Part shown: one piece after another, positions 8,711 to 17,495 of the stretch
Layout of the letters: each line of letters starts with the position of its first letter
Position numbering within the stretch: position 1 is the first letter of the stretch
Assembly (NCBI RefSeq): GCF_001552175.1
Contig: NZ_BCQR01000071.1
Span: forward strand, 1 to 54,134
Reading direction: 5' to 3'
Length of the DNA: 54,134 nt
From: Actinomadura kijaniata NBRC 14229
GTDB taxonomy: Bacteria; Actinomycetota; Actinomycetes; Streptosporangiales; Streptosporangiaceae
The notes under the pieces: model-generated
Told to the model about the DNA's origin: nothing
Databases searched by the model: none
The model's input: the letters and a program-made list of their open reading frames with translations, nothing else
Program-made: the position numbers and the translations under genes

Positions 8711-8920
8711 TCACGCCCGGGCCGGTTTGCGGTAACGCCCCATGTTCGCCGGGGCCGGCGGCGGGTCGGGGTCACACAGCGCCCGGTCGCTGCAGCCGTC
8801 CACCACCATCAGTGCGCCGAGACCCTGGCACGGACCGTCCAGCTCGGCGGCCGTTGCCAGGGCCTGGCGCAGCCCGCCTTCGAAGAGGCAGGTGAGCTGC
8901 ACAGAAAGCTCACTACACAC
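8711..8920 (-). CDS. Small hypothetical protein (69 aa)
   Basis: A GTG-initiated frame with a Leu/Ala-rich helix (FEGGLRQALATAAELDG), a hydrophobic VDG segment, and a Pro-rich basic tail ending GRYRKPARA. It includes four Cys residues. It ends in the space after the SUKH gene at 8933, which is transcribed in the same direction, so it could be the second gene of that unit. No family recognised; the start site is weak. Confidence 0.35.
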   Translation of the reverse strand: MCSELSVQLTCLFEGGLRQALATAAELDGPCQGLGALMVVDGCSDRALCDPDPPPAPANMGRYRKPARA

Positions 8921-8932
8921 AAGCCACCCCGG

Positions 8933-9718
8933 CTAGATCTGTGCGGCTTCTGGGCCCCAGGGGTCTTGAACCGGCGACGGTGCGTAGGAGCCATCGGAAG
9001 GAAGGTCGGTGAAGGACAGCGGGGCGGCGGCAAATGGGAAGCCCTCCTGGCCGCGCCACAGCCCGTACTCGTTGAGTAGCAGGTGGCGGCCTTGCGCCCA
9101 CTGCTCCAGCCATCGGTTCAGTGTTGCGGTGACATGCACGACGCACTGTTCCAGCGGCCACGGACCTGGCAGGTGGACAGGAGCGAGGTTCCAGTCGACG
9201 TAGCAGACCAGGTGAGGTGCGGTCAGCGAGAGGTAGTAGTCCTGAGCGCAGCCGCCGCAGACCAGCGTCACCCACTGGGGGCGGCCGGTGTGGGGGTCGG
9301 CCACCGCGGACTCAAGGATCGACTGGCGACCAGGCCTGGCCGGGTCGGTGGTGAGCGGGGTGAAGCCGGAGGGGCCCGGCCCGATACCGCCGCTGGCGAT
9401 CTCGGTGTAGATGCGGCGCAGCAGCCGGGGCAAGGGGCGCCCGAGCGCTGCCTCGACCGCGTCGACCTGGGCTGGGGTGGCCGGAGGGCGCCGCTGGTGG
9501 TGCGGCATGTCCCAACTGCTCTCGACCTGCGACCATGAGTGGTTCGACAGCCAGACGCGGGTGTCGCAGCGACCGAAGACGCGATCCTTCAGTCTCTCCA
9601 CCAGGCGATCCTCATCCTGCACCCAGGCAGTATGGCCGCAGCCGCCGACAGCCAGCCACAGGTCTCCTGGGGCGAGGTGGGCATGGGAAGGGAACTGCGT
9701 TCGCGGCGCATCCAACAT
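8933..9718 (-). CDS. SUKH (SMI1/KNR4) family protein, probable immunity protein
   Basis: A 261-residue frame from ATG 9718. The SUKH-type core begins near residue 75 with ATPAQVDAVEAALGRPLPRLLRRIY and a SGGIGPGPSGFTPL loop, followed by a Trp-rich C-terminal half with beta strands. SUKH proteins neutralise toxins of contact-dependent or polymorphic toxin systems. No ribosome binding site precedes 9718; an internal ATG at about 9508 is the alternative. It is divergent from a second SUKH gene at 9821, with 102 bp between them. No toxin gene is adjacent. Confidence 0.75.
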   Translation of the reverse strand: MLDAPRTQFPSHAHLAPGDLWLAVGGCGHTAWVQDEDRLVERLKDRVFGRCDTRVWLSNHSWSQVESSWDMPHHQRRPPATPAQVDAVEAALGRPLPRLLRRIYTEIASGGIGPGPSGFTPLTTDPARPGRQSILESAVADPHTGRPQWVTLVCGGCAQDYYLSLTAPHLVCYVDWNLAPVHLPGPWPLEQCVVHVTATLNRWLEQWAQGRHLLLNEYGLWRGQEGFPFAAAPLSFTDLPSDGSYAPSPVQDPWGPEAAQI

Positions 9719-9820
9719 CGACTCAAACTGTCGGGTGCTTCTTGTAGTGATGACGGTGTGACGTGACCACCTTGCGCTGATAAGGATCATCAGCGTGCCC
9801 ACAGATCGGGAGATTTTTAC

Positions 9821-10459
9821 ATGGGCGAGTTCCCCTACCTGGAGAAGTTCCGCGCGCAAGTCGAGCCGCCCGAGCCAGAACCCCTCTGGGAGCCGGCCTT
9901 TGACGCGTTGGAGACCCTCCCGCCACCATCGCGGCAACTGCTGGAGTGGGAGCAAGTTTTTGAGGAGTTGGGCACCGCCCTGCCCCCGGACTTTGTGGCC
10001 TTCATCCAGATCTACGGCGCTAGTTCTTTCGGGAACGACTTTCTGGGGATCAGCGACCCCCGGGAGTTCATCGAGCCGACCTACGCCCAGGCCATGCGCG
10101 CCCAGGGGGATCGGTATCGGGCCTTGCGCGACGACTACCCCCAGTTTCACCCGTTGGCGGCCTGGCCGGAACCAGGCGGGTTCCTGTCATGGGGATTTGA
10201 CGTGGACGGCAATACCTTCGGCTGGCTCACCCAAGGAGAACCCTCGCAGTGGCCGACCGCGGTGTGGGGACGGCAGATGCCTGACGGGGTCATCGACCAC
10301 GTCCCGATGACCCAGTTCATGTATGGCTGGCTGACCACCCCGATCACCTACCCCCAGTGCTTCCCTCCTTTGCCGGGCCTGGTGAGTGAGCGAGATCTTG
10401 ACGAGAACCGGAAGCTCAAACCCCACATCCCTCGCAAGCTGACCTGCCGACGCTTCTAG
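9821..10459 (+). CDS. SUKH (SMI1/KNR4) family protein, probable immunity protein
   Basis: A 212-residue protein. The domain starts near residue 40 with LLEWEQVFEELGTALPPDFVAFIQIYGASSF, the conserved SUKH opening, followed by LGISDP, a GGFLSWGFDVDGNTFGWLT block and a late Trp-rich strand. The ATG follows GGGAG at normal spacing. It pairs head-to-head with the SUKH gene at 8933-9718. Two SUKH genes with no toxin suggest a polyimmunity locus or remains of a toxin system; this is inference. Confidence 0.82.
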   Translation: MGEFPYLEKFRAQVEPPEPEPLWEPAFDALETLPPPSRQLLEWEQVFEELGTALPPDFVAFIQIYGASSFGNDFLGISDPREFIEPTYAQAMRAQGDRYRALRDDYPQFHPLAAWPEPGGFLSWGFDVDGNTFGWLTQGEPSQWPTAVWGRQMPDGVIDHVPMTQFMYGWLTTPITYPQCFPPLPGLVSERDLDENRKLKPHIPRKLTCRRF

Positions 10460-10649
10460 AAAGGTTCCACGGCCAGTTGCTCGTAGAACAGCTGGCCGGT
10501 ACAGCTCACCTCTAGAGGCCTGGTGGGACGTCAGCACGAAATCGCGCATGGCCCAGGATCCTTCGCTGTCGCAGGCTGCGGCGTTGTGTCTGGCGGCTAA
10601 GGGGTTTCTGATGGATCTTGAGGAATCTCTTCGAAGGGCGAGGGTGTGG

Positions 10650-10907
10650 TCATCGAGGTCGCCGATCCGAGCGGATCGGCTGGCTCACAAGGCAGCCCGG
10701 GCATCGCTCGAACCCTTGGGGAAGCGGCACGTCCCAGGGCTCGTGATAGGTGTGCTGGAGGGACCTGCCTCCACATACCGGCAGGGTGGAACCTTTGGCG
10801 ACAGCGTGCGCCACACATGAGCCACCTCCAACAAACTGTACGTCGGAGTAGCTGAACGGCAGCTTCGGATCCTTGGGAACGGCTTGAAAATCACATCCCC
10901 ACCACAT
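10650..10907 (-). CDS. Small Cys-pair protein (85 aa)
   Basis: The frame from ATG 10907, preceded by GGTGGAG, reads MWWGCDFQAVPKDPKLP, then AHAVAKGSTLPVCGG, then PLPQGFERCPGCL and a basic tail. The layout (His-Ala, Leu-Pro-Val-Cys-Gly, then RCPGC) is typical of short actinobacterial proteins that look like one-knuckle zinc-binding domains. A 90-codon frame on the opposite strand was rejected for its shadow-like composition. Function unknown. Confidence 0.6.
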   Translation of the reverse strand: MWWGCDFQAVPKDPKLPFSYSDVQFVGGGSCVAHAVAKGSTLPVCGGRSLQHTYHEPWDVPLPQGFERCPGCLVSQPIRSDRRPR

Positions 10908-11142
10908 CTCGAACTCCACCGGCGAAGTCTATAGTCGGCCCACACGCCTCCATCCAGACGCACCGGGCCTCCACCAAGTGGGCGACCTGCGGCCGATCAG
11001 CGCTCGTCGCAAGCCGCATCTTCAGCACGGCCCCCTTGTGCGTGAGGAGTTTCGACAGCGCTCGCCATCGCACTCAATTTGCGTGCCTGGGGAAATGCGA
11101 CTGAAGAGGATCAGCCATTACGCACACGTAGCACGCATCACG

Positions 11143-11724
11143 CTAACGGCTCAACGGCAGTTTCAAGATCAACACGTGGAACTGTGGAGCGTTCGGCATG
11201 GTCGGTCGGAGCCGTGCGACGGGCCGCCAGCCCCATCGCTGGTACGCCTCGCCAGCCGGGTTGTCGGGGCGCACCAGCAGTGTGGCGCGCTGCTCGGTCC
11301 GAGCGCCCAGCAGTTCGTCGTGGAGGCGGTGGCCGAGTCCGTGTCCGGCCTCGGTTTGGTCGACCATCAGTTCCGACAACGCGAAAGTGCGGGTTCCGTC
11401 CTCGTGGGTGAACTCAGCGATGTCCAGGGCCGGGTTGAGTTCGGGGTCAGGCTGCAACCCCGTCCACCAGCCGGTGTCGGTCGGGAGCGGCCATCCCCAC
11501 GCCTGTGCGATCGGTTGCCCGTCATCGGCGTAGGCGATCACCAGATCGAACCCGTCACGCTGGATGTAGGCGTCGAACCGGTCCATGAACGCCTCGGGAG
11601 CCGAGAACGGATCCCCAGCTTGGATCCGCTCGGCGTAGGCAGCCGTGTGGACCTGACGGACGGTGTCATGGAGTTTGCGGGCCTGCTCGCCGTCGTAGCG
11701 AGTGAACGTCACCATGCCGATCAC
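11143..11724 (-). CDS. GNAT-family N-acetyltransferase
   Basis: A 193-residue protein with the GNAT fold pattern: ALSELMVDQTEAGHGLGHRLHDELL is motif A (the pyrophosphate loop of acetyl-CoA binding, Gln/Gly-rich), followed by RATLLVRPDNPAGEAYQRWGWRPVARL, the motif B region with the usual Asn-Pro-Ala-x-x-x-Tyr. The start is GTG 11724 or ATG 11715, both close to GGAAGGGAG. It lies 26 bp after the XRE regulator gene and is probably co-transcribed with it. Substrate unknown. Confidence 0.85.
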   Translation of the reverse strand: MIGMVTFTRYDGEQARKLHDTVRQVHTAAYAERIQAGDPFSAPEAFMDRFDAYIQRDGFDLVIAYADDGQPIAQAWGWPLPTDTGWWTGLQPDPELNPALDIAEFTHEDGTRTFALSELMVDQTEAGHGLGHRLHDELLGARTEQRATLLVRPDNPAGEAYQRWGWRPVARLRPTMPNAPQFHVLILKLPLSR

Positions 11725-11750
11725 ACTCCCTTCCTGTGGGTCGCTGAAGG

Positions 11751-13193
11751 TCAGGCGCTGAGCCGCCCGAGGTCGCGGGCCGCGCGGTCGTACTGCTCCA
11801 CGAACGCCTCGGCCGCGGTCTTGGCCGCCAGGTCCCGGACCGGCGCCAGCTCGCGCAGCACCCGCTTGGAGGTCATGCGGCCGCCCAAGTCGGGAAGGAC
11901 CTCCAGCCCCTGCCGAATCGCTTCGTGGCCATCACCGGCGTCGGCAGTGGCGGCGGCCAAGCGGGCCCGGTAGTAGGCATGGTCGCGCGGCGACCGCTCG
12001 CCATCTTCCAGGACCCGCTGGTACAGCGGGATCGCACGGACGGGCTGTTCCAACCGCGCATACCCCATCGCCTCATAACCGTCGATCTCTGAGTGCGACA
12101 CAAACAGTGTCCATCGCCGGTCGGATTCATGACGGCCGCGATCGACCTCACACCGTGCAGTCGCGATCTGCCGGCGGAAGGCGATCTGGTCGCCGAGTTC
12201 GGCGTAGGCGAGCGCCTGGCGCAGCGCGATCAAACCGTGCAGCGTGGGTGAGGGATGATGCCGGGCCGCCTCGGCGGCTTGCTGGGCGAACCGCAGTGCC
12301 TCGCGCGCTGCTCCTCGGCGGCCGGTGGCGCGCGCCAGGTAGGTGGACTGCTGAGCCATGTTCACCGCGACATGAACCTGGACCTCGGGATCGCCGCAGT
12401 GGGTGGCCAGCAGCTCGGCCTCGGTGTAGAGGCGACGGGCGAGTTCCTGGTCGCCTGCGTCATAGGCGAGCCAGGCCGTGACGATGCCCAGATCAGCAGT
12501 CACTACCAGCAGGTCCCGGCCTACCGCGTCGGTGTAGTCCGACTCATCCAGCATCAGCTGGGCGCGGGTCAGCAGCCGGCGCGCGTCGTGCAGCAGAGCC
12601 GTTCCACCGGCGATGCGGTCTCCGTCCCGCAGTCGCTCCAGGCTGGCTTGCAGATACCGGACTTGGCCGCGATCGACCCGTTCGGGAGCCGGGAGAACTG
12701 CTCCGGCGGCCAGCCCTCCAGCAAGAACGCCGAACTCGCGGCGTGTCATCTCCCCTTCGATCATCTCGGAAGGGCCCCAGAAGTCAGCGTCGTCATCATC
12801 CAGTGTCACATCCGTCCGCCCCAAGATCAGAGGGAGCAGCGCCTTGCGGGGCATTCCCAGCACATCGCACAACCGCAGGATCTCGCCGATGTCGTTGAGC
12901 GTGTGACGTCGACCGTACTCGATACGGCCCACGGCTGACTGGGACCAGCCGAGCAGCTGTCCCATATCCACTTGGGACAGCCCGATTGCTCCGCGCAAAA
13001 TCGCCAGCACGGCCGCCATGTCCTGGCGAGCCAGTGCCGAACGCAGCAGCGGGGAGTCCCACATCCAACTGGCCCGTTGGCCGGTCTCGCGGGCCGCCGC
13101 CGTGCAGGAACTGCACAACGGTTCGGTGTTGTAGCTGCTCAGCGCGGTGTATCGGCAGGCTGGGCAAACGCGAGGACTGCGAGTTCCGCCCAT
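11751..13193 (-). CDS. XRE-type regulator with N-terminal zinc-ribbon-like segment and TPR-like sensor
   Basis: A 480-residue protein. An N-terminal CPAC...CSSC pair looks like a zinc knuckle. An HTH follows at about residues 65-120 (ILRGAIGLSQVDMGQLLGWSQSAVGRIEYGRR). After an RREFG linker, the remaining 300 residues are helical repeats of TPR type (GDQELARRLYTEAELLATHCGD and similar). Such large XRE proteins are abundant in filamentous actinomycetes and usually sense peptides or small molecules. Downstream is the GNAT gene, so they may form one unit. The target is unknown. Confidence 0.85.
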   Translation of the reverse strand: MGGTRSPRVCPACRYTALSSYNTEPLCSSCTAAARETGQRASWMWDSPLLRSALARQDMAAVLAILRGAIGLSQVDMGQLLGWSQSAVGRIEYGRRHTLNDIGEILRLCDVLGMPRKALLPLILGRTDVTLDDDDADFWGPSEMIEGEMTRREFGVLAGGLAAGAVLPAPERVDRGQVRYLQASLERLRDGDRIAGGTALLHDARRLLTRAQLMLDESDYTDAVGRDLLVVTADLGIVTAWLAYDAGDQELARRLYTEAELLATHCGDPEVQVHVAVNMAQQSTYLARATGRRGAAREALRFAQQAAEAARHHPSPTLHGLIALRQALAYAELGDQIAFRRQIATARCEVDRGRHESDRRWTLFVSHSEIDGYEAMGYARLEQPVRAIPLYQRVLEDGERSPRDHAYYRARLAAATADAGDGHEAIRQGLEVLPDLGGRMTSKRVLRELAPVRDLAAKTAAEAFVEQYDRAARDLGRLSA

Positions 13194-13696
13194 TCGATTA
13201 AGTCCTCCAGTGACCTGCGGTGCGTGTACTTCGAGCCGGCTGACGAATTACGTAGGGCAACCCTAGAGCCACCGTAACCAGCTCTCCACCCGCAGTTATG
13301 CCAATGTGTCATATCTACGGCGCGGCGGGCTATGCCAAACAGGCCCAACACGATCGCGAACCCGGCAGCACAGTGCTGGCACTGCACGACGGAGGAAGGT
13401 GAGCGCACAAGCTCGCCGGTTCGCTCACCAGAACTCCACCCCGAATCAGCCTGAACCGTCCGGCTTGGAGTTCCCATGGCACACAACGCCACTACCCCTC
13501 GCAGCGGGACGGTGGTGAGCGCCGTCGTGAACTCCGGTATGGGTCCCTGGCGGGGGCTGTGGTGCAGGGTTGTCCGCCGAGGTCGCCAGGCCGCCATGCC
13601 GCGAACCGAGCTCAGTCGGACGACACCCCCAGTGACCGGCCACGCCCCGGCCGGCGCGCTGGAACCGCACGGCCCGGTTTCGGGGTTGGGCCGTCT

Positions 13697-13722
13697 CCTC
13701 TCCTGCCGACCGTCAGGAGAGG
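13697..13722. terminator. Hairpin, 9-bp perfect stem
   Basis: CCTCTCCTG at 13697-13705 pairs with CAGGAGAGG at 13714-13722 across an eight-base loop. It is immediately followed by a second, longer hairpin, so the two form a tandem structure. There is no T-tract and no gene ends just upstream, so the role (terminator or folded RNA element) is open. Confidence 0.5.
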
Positions 13723-13723
13723 G

Positions 13724-13765
13724 GTGTGCGGGCCGCCCATGCCGGGCGCTGGGCGGCCCGCACAC
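13724..13765. terminator. Hairpin, 16-bp perfect stem
   Basis: The arms at 13724-13739 and 13750-13765 are perfectly complementary over 16 bp with a ten-base loop (TGCCGGGCGC). It directly follows the 13697-13722 hairpin. It is a very stable structure on either strand and could be a terminator or a structured RNA. Confidence 0.6.
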
Positions 13766-13926
13766 ATGTCCCACACGGTGCCCGGCACCCACCCGGCGAC
13801 CGGCAGCGCCACACCTGCACCGGTTGCTGAACCGCGCGCCTCAAGGCCCGCGACCGCTGGGGATGAGGGGAGCGCCGGGCCCATCGCACGAGGTGACGGC
13901 GGTCGGCCCGACGCCCCACCCCGCGA

Positions 13927-13980
13927 GCACGTCGGTGGCCAGCGGTAGCGCGGTGCCACTGGCCACCGACCGCCACGTGC
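13927..13980. repeat. Extended inverted repeat, 12-bp core stem
   Basis: GTCGGTGGCCAG (13931-13942) pairs perfectly with CTGGCCACCGAC (13959-13970). Beyond a four-base bulge the pairing continues outward with GCACG against CGTGC (13927-13931 and 13976-13980). It lies about 150 bp before the small gene at 14137 and could be a regulatory structure in its leader. Confidence 0.5.
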
Positions 13981-14136
13981 GGCCGGGCGTGCCGCCCGAC
14001 CGGGACCCCGCCGGCTACACCAGCGAACCCGCACCCGTCACGCCCGGCCGCACCCCACGACCGATCAGTCTGCACCGGTGATTCGACAGCATCCGCATCC
14101 CGGGACCTGATCGCCACCAGCCACAGAGGAACAGCC

Positions 14137-14475
14137 ATGGACATGGACACCGATGTCTCCGGCGGAACACGGCCCGAGTGCTCGCGTGACCAGCGCTGGC
14201 GTCACCTGTCCGCCATCGCTGTGCGTCTGCGTGATCACCACGGTCTTGAGGCACGTGCGGCGAAAGGGTCGCTGCTGCCGGACCCCCAGTTGCTGATCTT
14301 CGCGGGCAGCGACCGGCCGGCCACGCCGATCGTGTTCGCCTGCCAGAGCGGCCCGGACCAGCAACTCATGGTCGTGGACGCCGGTGGTCATCCCCTGCCG
14401 AGCTCGCAGCTGCCTGATGTCGCCGACCACCTCGCCCAGCTGGTCGAGTCCATGAGCACGCGCGGTCCCGGCTAG
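14137..14475 (+). CDS. Hypothetical protein (112 aa) at the head of the conservon region
   Basis: The ATG follows AGAGGA at good spacing. The product begins with an acidic MDMDTDVSGG, has a helix (RWRHLSAIAVRLRDHHGLEAR) and a beta-rich middle (PQLLIFAG, IVFACQSG, QQLMVVDAGG), and ends in a short helix. It looks like a small alpha/beta domain of a type often found in actinomycete regulatory clusters. It precedes the methyltransferase by 85 bp in the same direction. No function assigned. Confidence 0.65.
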   Translation: MDMDTDVSGGTRPECSRDQRWRHLSAIAVRLRDHHGLEARAAKGSLLPDPQLLIFAGSDRPATPIVFACQSGPDQQLMVVDAGGHPLPSSQLPDVADHLAQLVESMSTRGPG

Positions 14476-14560
14476 CCAGGATCCGCCCCAGGACGAGGCC
14501 GCTTCTCGCTCCCACCCCAGTACCAGCACGTTCGTCCCTCAACGGAGAGGATCTCCTCCG

Positions 14561-15385
14561 GTGCCTCGCACCTCTGCTCCCGTCCCCGCTGGTGTCGACC
14601 CCACCGTCGTGAGCCCGGCCCGGGTCTATGACTACCTTCTGGGCGGCAAGGACAACTACGCCGTCGACCGGGAAGCCGCCAAGCAGATCATCGAGGTGCT
14701 TCCAGAAGCTCCCGCCATCGCCCGCGCCAACCGCGGCTTTCTGCTGCGCAGCGTCCGGGTCATGGCCAAGACGCTCGGTATTGACCAGTTCCTGGACCTG
14801 GGCTCGGGCTTGCCGACCCAGGGCAGCGTCCACCAGAGCGCACGGGCGATCCACCCCAACGCGCGCGTGGTCTATGTGGATCTGGACCCGGTCGTGGCGA
14901 CGCACGCGCGGGCGCGGCTGAGCGACAAGCCCGACCAGACCTGTGTCGTCGAAGCCGACATCACCGACCCGGCGGCGGTGCTGCAGGACCCCCAGGTGCG
15001 GCAGCTGTTCGACTGGTCCCGGCCGATTGGCCTGACGGCGGTCGCCGTGCTGCATTTCATGGAAGACCAGGTGGACAATCCCTACCTGTTGCTTGATGCC
15101 TACCGGCGTGTGCTGCCGTCGGGTTCGGCGCTGGCGCTGAGTCATGTCACCGATGTGGGGGCCGATCCCCACCAGATCGAGCGCGCCCAGGGGATCTACT
15201 CCAAAGCGAAGGTCGGTGGCCGGTCCGCGCCGCTGGTGGTCCGCTCGCCCGAGCAGATCTGGGCCTTGTTCAGTGCGGGCCCGGTGTTGCTGGAGCCTGG
15301 TCTGGTCCCGGTGGAGCAGTGGCGGCCCGATCAGCCGCAGCGTGGGCTGGGGCTGCAGGTGCTTGGGGGCGTGCAGCAGCTATGA
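14561..15385 (+). CDS. SAM-dependent methyltransferase, DUF574/PF04672 type
   Basis: A 274-residue protein with the family landmarks: PARVYDYLLGGKDNYAVDREAA near residue 20, motif I FLDLGSGLPTQGSVH, motif II ARVVYVDLDPVVATHARA, and VVEADITDPAAVL followed by an AVLHFMED strand. Start is GTG 14561 after GGAGAGG. The family is very common in actinomycetes, often next to conservons or XRE regulators; substrates are largely unknown. The gene lies 52 bp upstream of the CvnA gene. A related but degenerate copy lies at 24288. Confidence 0.9.
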   Translation: MPRTSAPVPAGVDPTVVSPARVYDYLLGGKDNYAVDREAAKQIIEVLPEAPAIARANRGFLLRSVRVMAKTLGIDQFLDLGSGLPTQGSVHQSARAIHPNARVVYVDLDPVVATHARARLSDKPDQTCVVEADITDPAAVLQDPQVRQLFDWSRPIGLTAVAVLHFMEDQVDNPYLLLDAYRRVLPSGSALALSHVTDVGADPHQIERAQGIYSKAKVGGRSAPLVVRSPEQIWALFSAGPVLLEPGLVPVEQWRPDQPQRGLGLQVLGGVQQL

Positions 15386-15437
15386 GCGCTCTGGCAGTCC
15401 GGTTCTGTGTGTCCTTGTCGAAAGTGACTGTGCTCCC

Positions 15438-17495
15438 ATGACGCATCCACCGCATTCACCCTCGCCACGCTCTGAGTCCCGGTCGCCGGTGCAGCCTCCT
15501 ACACCGTCTTCTACACCGCGTTCTGCGCCGCCGCGTGCGATGGCTGGGCCAGCGAGATCCCGGTCGGACCCTGCGGGGTGGCCGCAGGCCTTCGGCCCTG
15601 CCTCTGGCTATGGGTCTGGCCATGGATCTGGTTCTGGGTATCGCGCCAGCCACCAAGCTCAGAGTGCTGACGGTGGCCTGTGGCTGACCACGGCGGCGGC
15701 CACGGCCGCGGCGAGCGCCGGGGCACTGCTGCAGATGTTCACGACCGGGGTGTGGTGGACAGTGCCGCTGACGGTGTCGGGGCTGGCTGTGCTGTCGAGG
15801 ACGCTATGGCCTCTGCACAAACGGCACCAGCGCGACCACACCGAGCTGATGCAGGCCCGGCGCCGACACCACGACGACACCTGCACCATCGAAGGGCTCA
15901 GCCAGGAAGCCGACCGGCAGCAGCAGGCGTGGGCTGGCCGCCTGGAGGAGCTGGAGGCCGAGCAGACGGCGGCGCAAGAGCGAGCCGATGCGGCGTTGCA
16001 GTTGCTGCGGCGGGTGCTGGCCGAGCAGATTCCCGCCGCCGCCCGAGGCGGGCCGATCCCCATGCCCACCGGGGTTGACTCCGAACTGCTGGGCCAGACC
16101 CAAGCGCTGATCCGTCAGGGGCTGGACTGCGTGGCGGCCGTGCGCCGGCACGCCCAGGCGCAGGCGCAGGCAGCCGCCGACCAGATGGAGTCCCAGCAGC
16201 TGGTGATGGTGGTGGTGGCGCGCCGCCTGCAAGCGGCGATGCATCGGGTGCAGCATCTGGCGGCCCAGACCGCCGAGGCCCGACGCGGCCTGCCTGATGT
16301 GGTCGAGGCGATGATGGAGATCGATCACGCGGCCAGCCAAGGCGCCCGGTCGTGCCAGAGCGTGGCGGTGGTCAGCGGCAGCTGGGAGGGGCAGCACTGG
16401 TCGGCTCCGATCCGGCTCGCCGAACTCGTCCAGTCCGCCCAGGCCCGGATCGAGGACTACCGGCGGGTCAGCACCACCGGCGACCCCGATCTGGCGATCG
16501 TGGGGCCGGCGGCCGAGCCTTTGATCCACATGGTCGCCGAGGTGCTGGCCAACGCCGCCCAGTGCTCCCCGGTCCGCACGCAGGTGCGGGTCAAGGTGTC
16601 GGCGGGCGCGACCGGCGCGGTGATCGAGGTGGACGACGAGGGCGTGGGCGTGCAGGAAACCCGGCGCGTTCACCTGCAGGCCCTGGCCTCGGGCGCGGTG
16701 CGCCGGGAGCTGGCCGACCTGGGTGAGGTGCCCCAGCTGGGGTTGTCGGTGGTCGGCCGCTACGCCAGCGCGCTGGGCGTACGGATCACCCTGGAAGACT
16801 CCCCCTACGGGGGCTTGCGGGTGATCATGCTGATCCCTGGTGAGCTCACCGAACCGGTCGCCCCGCGCGTGATGGCCCTGTCACCGCCCTCGCCGTCTTC
16901 GTCGGCCCGTGGCCCGATCGCGGGTTCGGCCTTGGTGCTTCCCAACGAGGTGGTGCCGGAGATGGTGACCGCGACAACCCCGGTCACCGACCAGAGCGGC
17001 GCCCGGCTGACCTTGCCACCGCCTCCCCAGGTCAACGGCGTCCAGTTCAACGCCCCACCGACCGCCCCGCCAACCGCCCCACCGCCTGCACCGTCGCCTG
17101 CATCCTCGGCCGCGCCGTCGCTTGCCTCGTCGCCCGTGCCCTCGGCGGAGCAGCCCGCACCGCTGACCGACACACCGCACTCCTCAAATTCTGGCCCGTT
17201 TGACCAGCAGCCGCCCGCCCCACGGCTGCCCCAGCGGGTCCCCCGCCATCGTCGCCACCTCCGCCCCGACCTGGGCCCCGCGGGTGAGGCGCACGCTGTG
17301 CCCGACGCCGACGCCGACGTCGACGCCGGTGCGGTGCCGGTGGGGCCGCCTGCGCAGACCCCCGAGCAGGCCGGGCAGATCCTGCACGCCTTGGGTTCCT
17401 TGAGTGGTCCAGCGTCCCCGTCGGCCCCGCTCTCCCACGACCCGCTCCCCCACGAGGCTGCGTTCCCGCAGCCCACGCAAGAGAAAGAGCAGTGA
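15438..17495 (+). CDS. cvnA: Conservon sensor kinase-like protein CvnA
   Basis: A 685-residue membrane protein. A Ser/Pro-rich cytoplasmic N-terminus leads to two hydrophobic segments (about residues 80-125), then a long Gln/Ala/Arg coiled coil, then a histidine-kinase-type ATPase domain with EVLANAAQCSP (N box) and EVDDEGVGV (G box). The C-terminal 170 residues are Pro/Ala-rich and disordered. Start ATG 15438 is chosen because the frame upstream overlaps the methyltransferase. CvnA proteins form membrane complexes with CvnB, CvnC and the CvnD GTPase, which follow here in order with overlapping ends. Confidence 0.88.
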   Translation: MTHPPHSPSPRSESRSPVQPPTPSSTPRSAPPRAMAGPARSRSDPAGWPQAFGPASGYGSGHGSGSGYRASHQAQSADGGLWLTTAAATAAASAGALLQMFTTGVWWTVPLTVSGLAVLSRTLWPLHKRHQRDHTELMQARRRHHDDTCTIEGLSQEADRQQQAWAGRLEELEAEQTAAQERADAALQLLRRVLAEQIPAAARGGPIPMPTGVDSELLGQTQALIRQGLDCVAAVRRHAQAQAQAAADQMESQQLVMVVVARRLQAAMHRVQHLAAQTAEARRGLPDVVEAMMEIDHAASQGARSCQSVAVVSGSWEGQHWSAPIRLAELVQSAQARIEDYRRVSTTGDPDLAIVGPAAEPLIHMVAEVLANAAQCSPVRTQVRVKVSAGATGAVIEVDDEGVGVQETRRVHLQALASGAVRRELADLGEVPQLGLSVVGRYASALGVRITLEDSPYGGLRVIMLIPGELTEPVAPRVMALSPPSPSSSARGPIAGSALVLPNEVVPEMVTATTPVTDQSGARLTLPPPPQVNGVQFNAPPTAPPTAPPPAPSPASSAAPSLASSPVPSAEQPAPLTDTPHSSNSGPFDQQPPAPRLPQRVPRHRRHLRPDLGPAGEAHAVPDADADVDAGAVPVGPPAQTPEQAGQILHALGSLSGPASPSAPLSHDPLPHEAAFPQPTQEKEQ

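Larger units (their letters stand above)
13194..14136. other. Gene-poor interval with several strong hairpins
   Basis: About 940 bp between divergent genes. No frame here has convincing composition; the longest, rightward from 13476, runs straight through three perfect inverted repeats and is Pro/Arg/Thr-rich. The first 100 bp must hold the promoter of the XRE gene. The hairpins are listed separately. The end of the interval leads into the gene at 14137. Confidence 0.55.

Noticed and set aside
9719..10150. Extension of the leftward SUKH frame to 10150
   Set aside because: That part is antisense to the well-supported SUKH gene at 9821 and has no protein-like sequence.
10548..10820. 90-codon rightward frame
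   Set aside because: It overlaps the better-supported leftward Cys-pair gene and has no ribosome binding site of note.
13476..14081. 201-codon rightward frame with a fair ribosome site
   Set aside because: It runs through three perfect hairpins and is Pro/Thr/Arg-rich without secondary-structure pattern; kept only as a possibility for a very short peptide at its start.
15144..15437. Upstream extension of the CvnA frame by 98 codons
   Set aside because: It overlaps the end of the methyltransferase gene in another frame and is Arg/Ser/Trp shadow-like; the ATG at 15438 just beyond that gene is the natural start.
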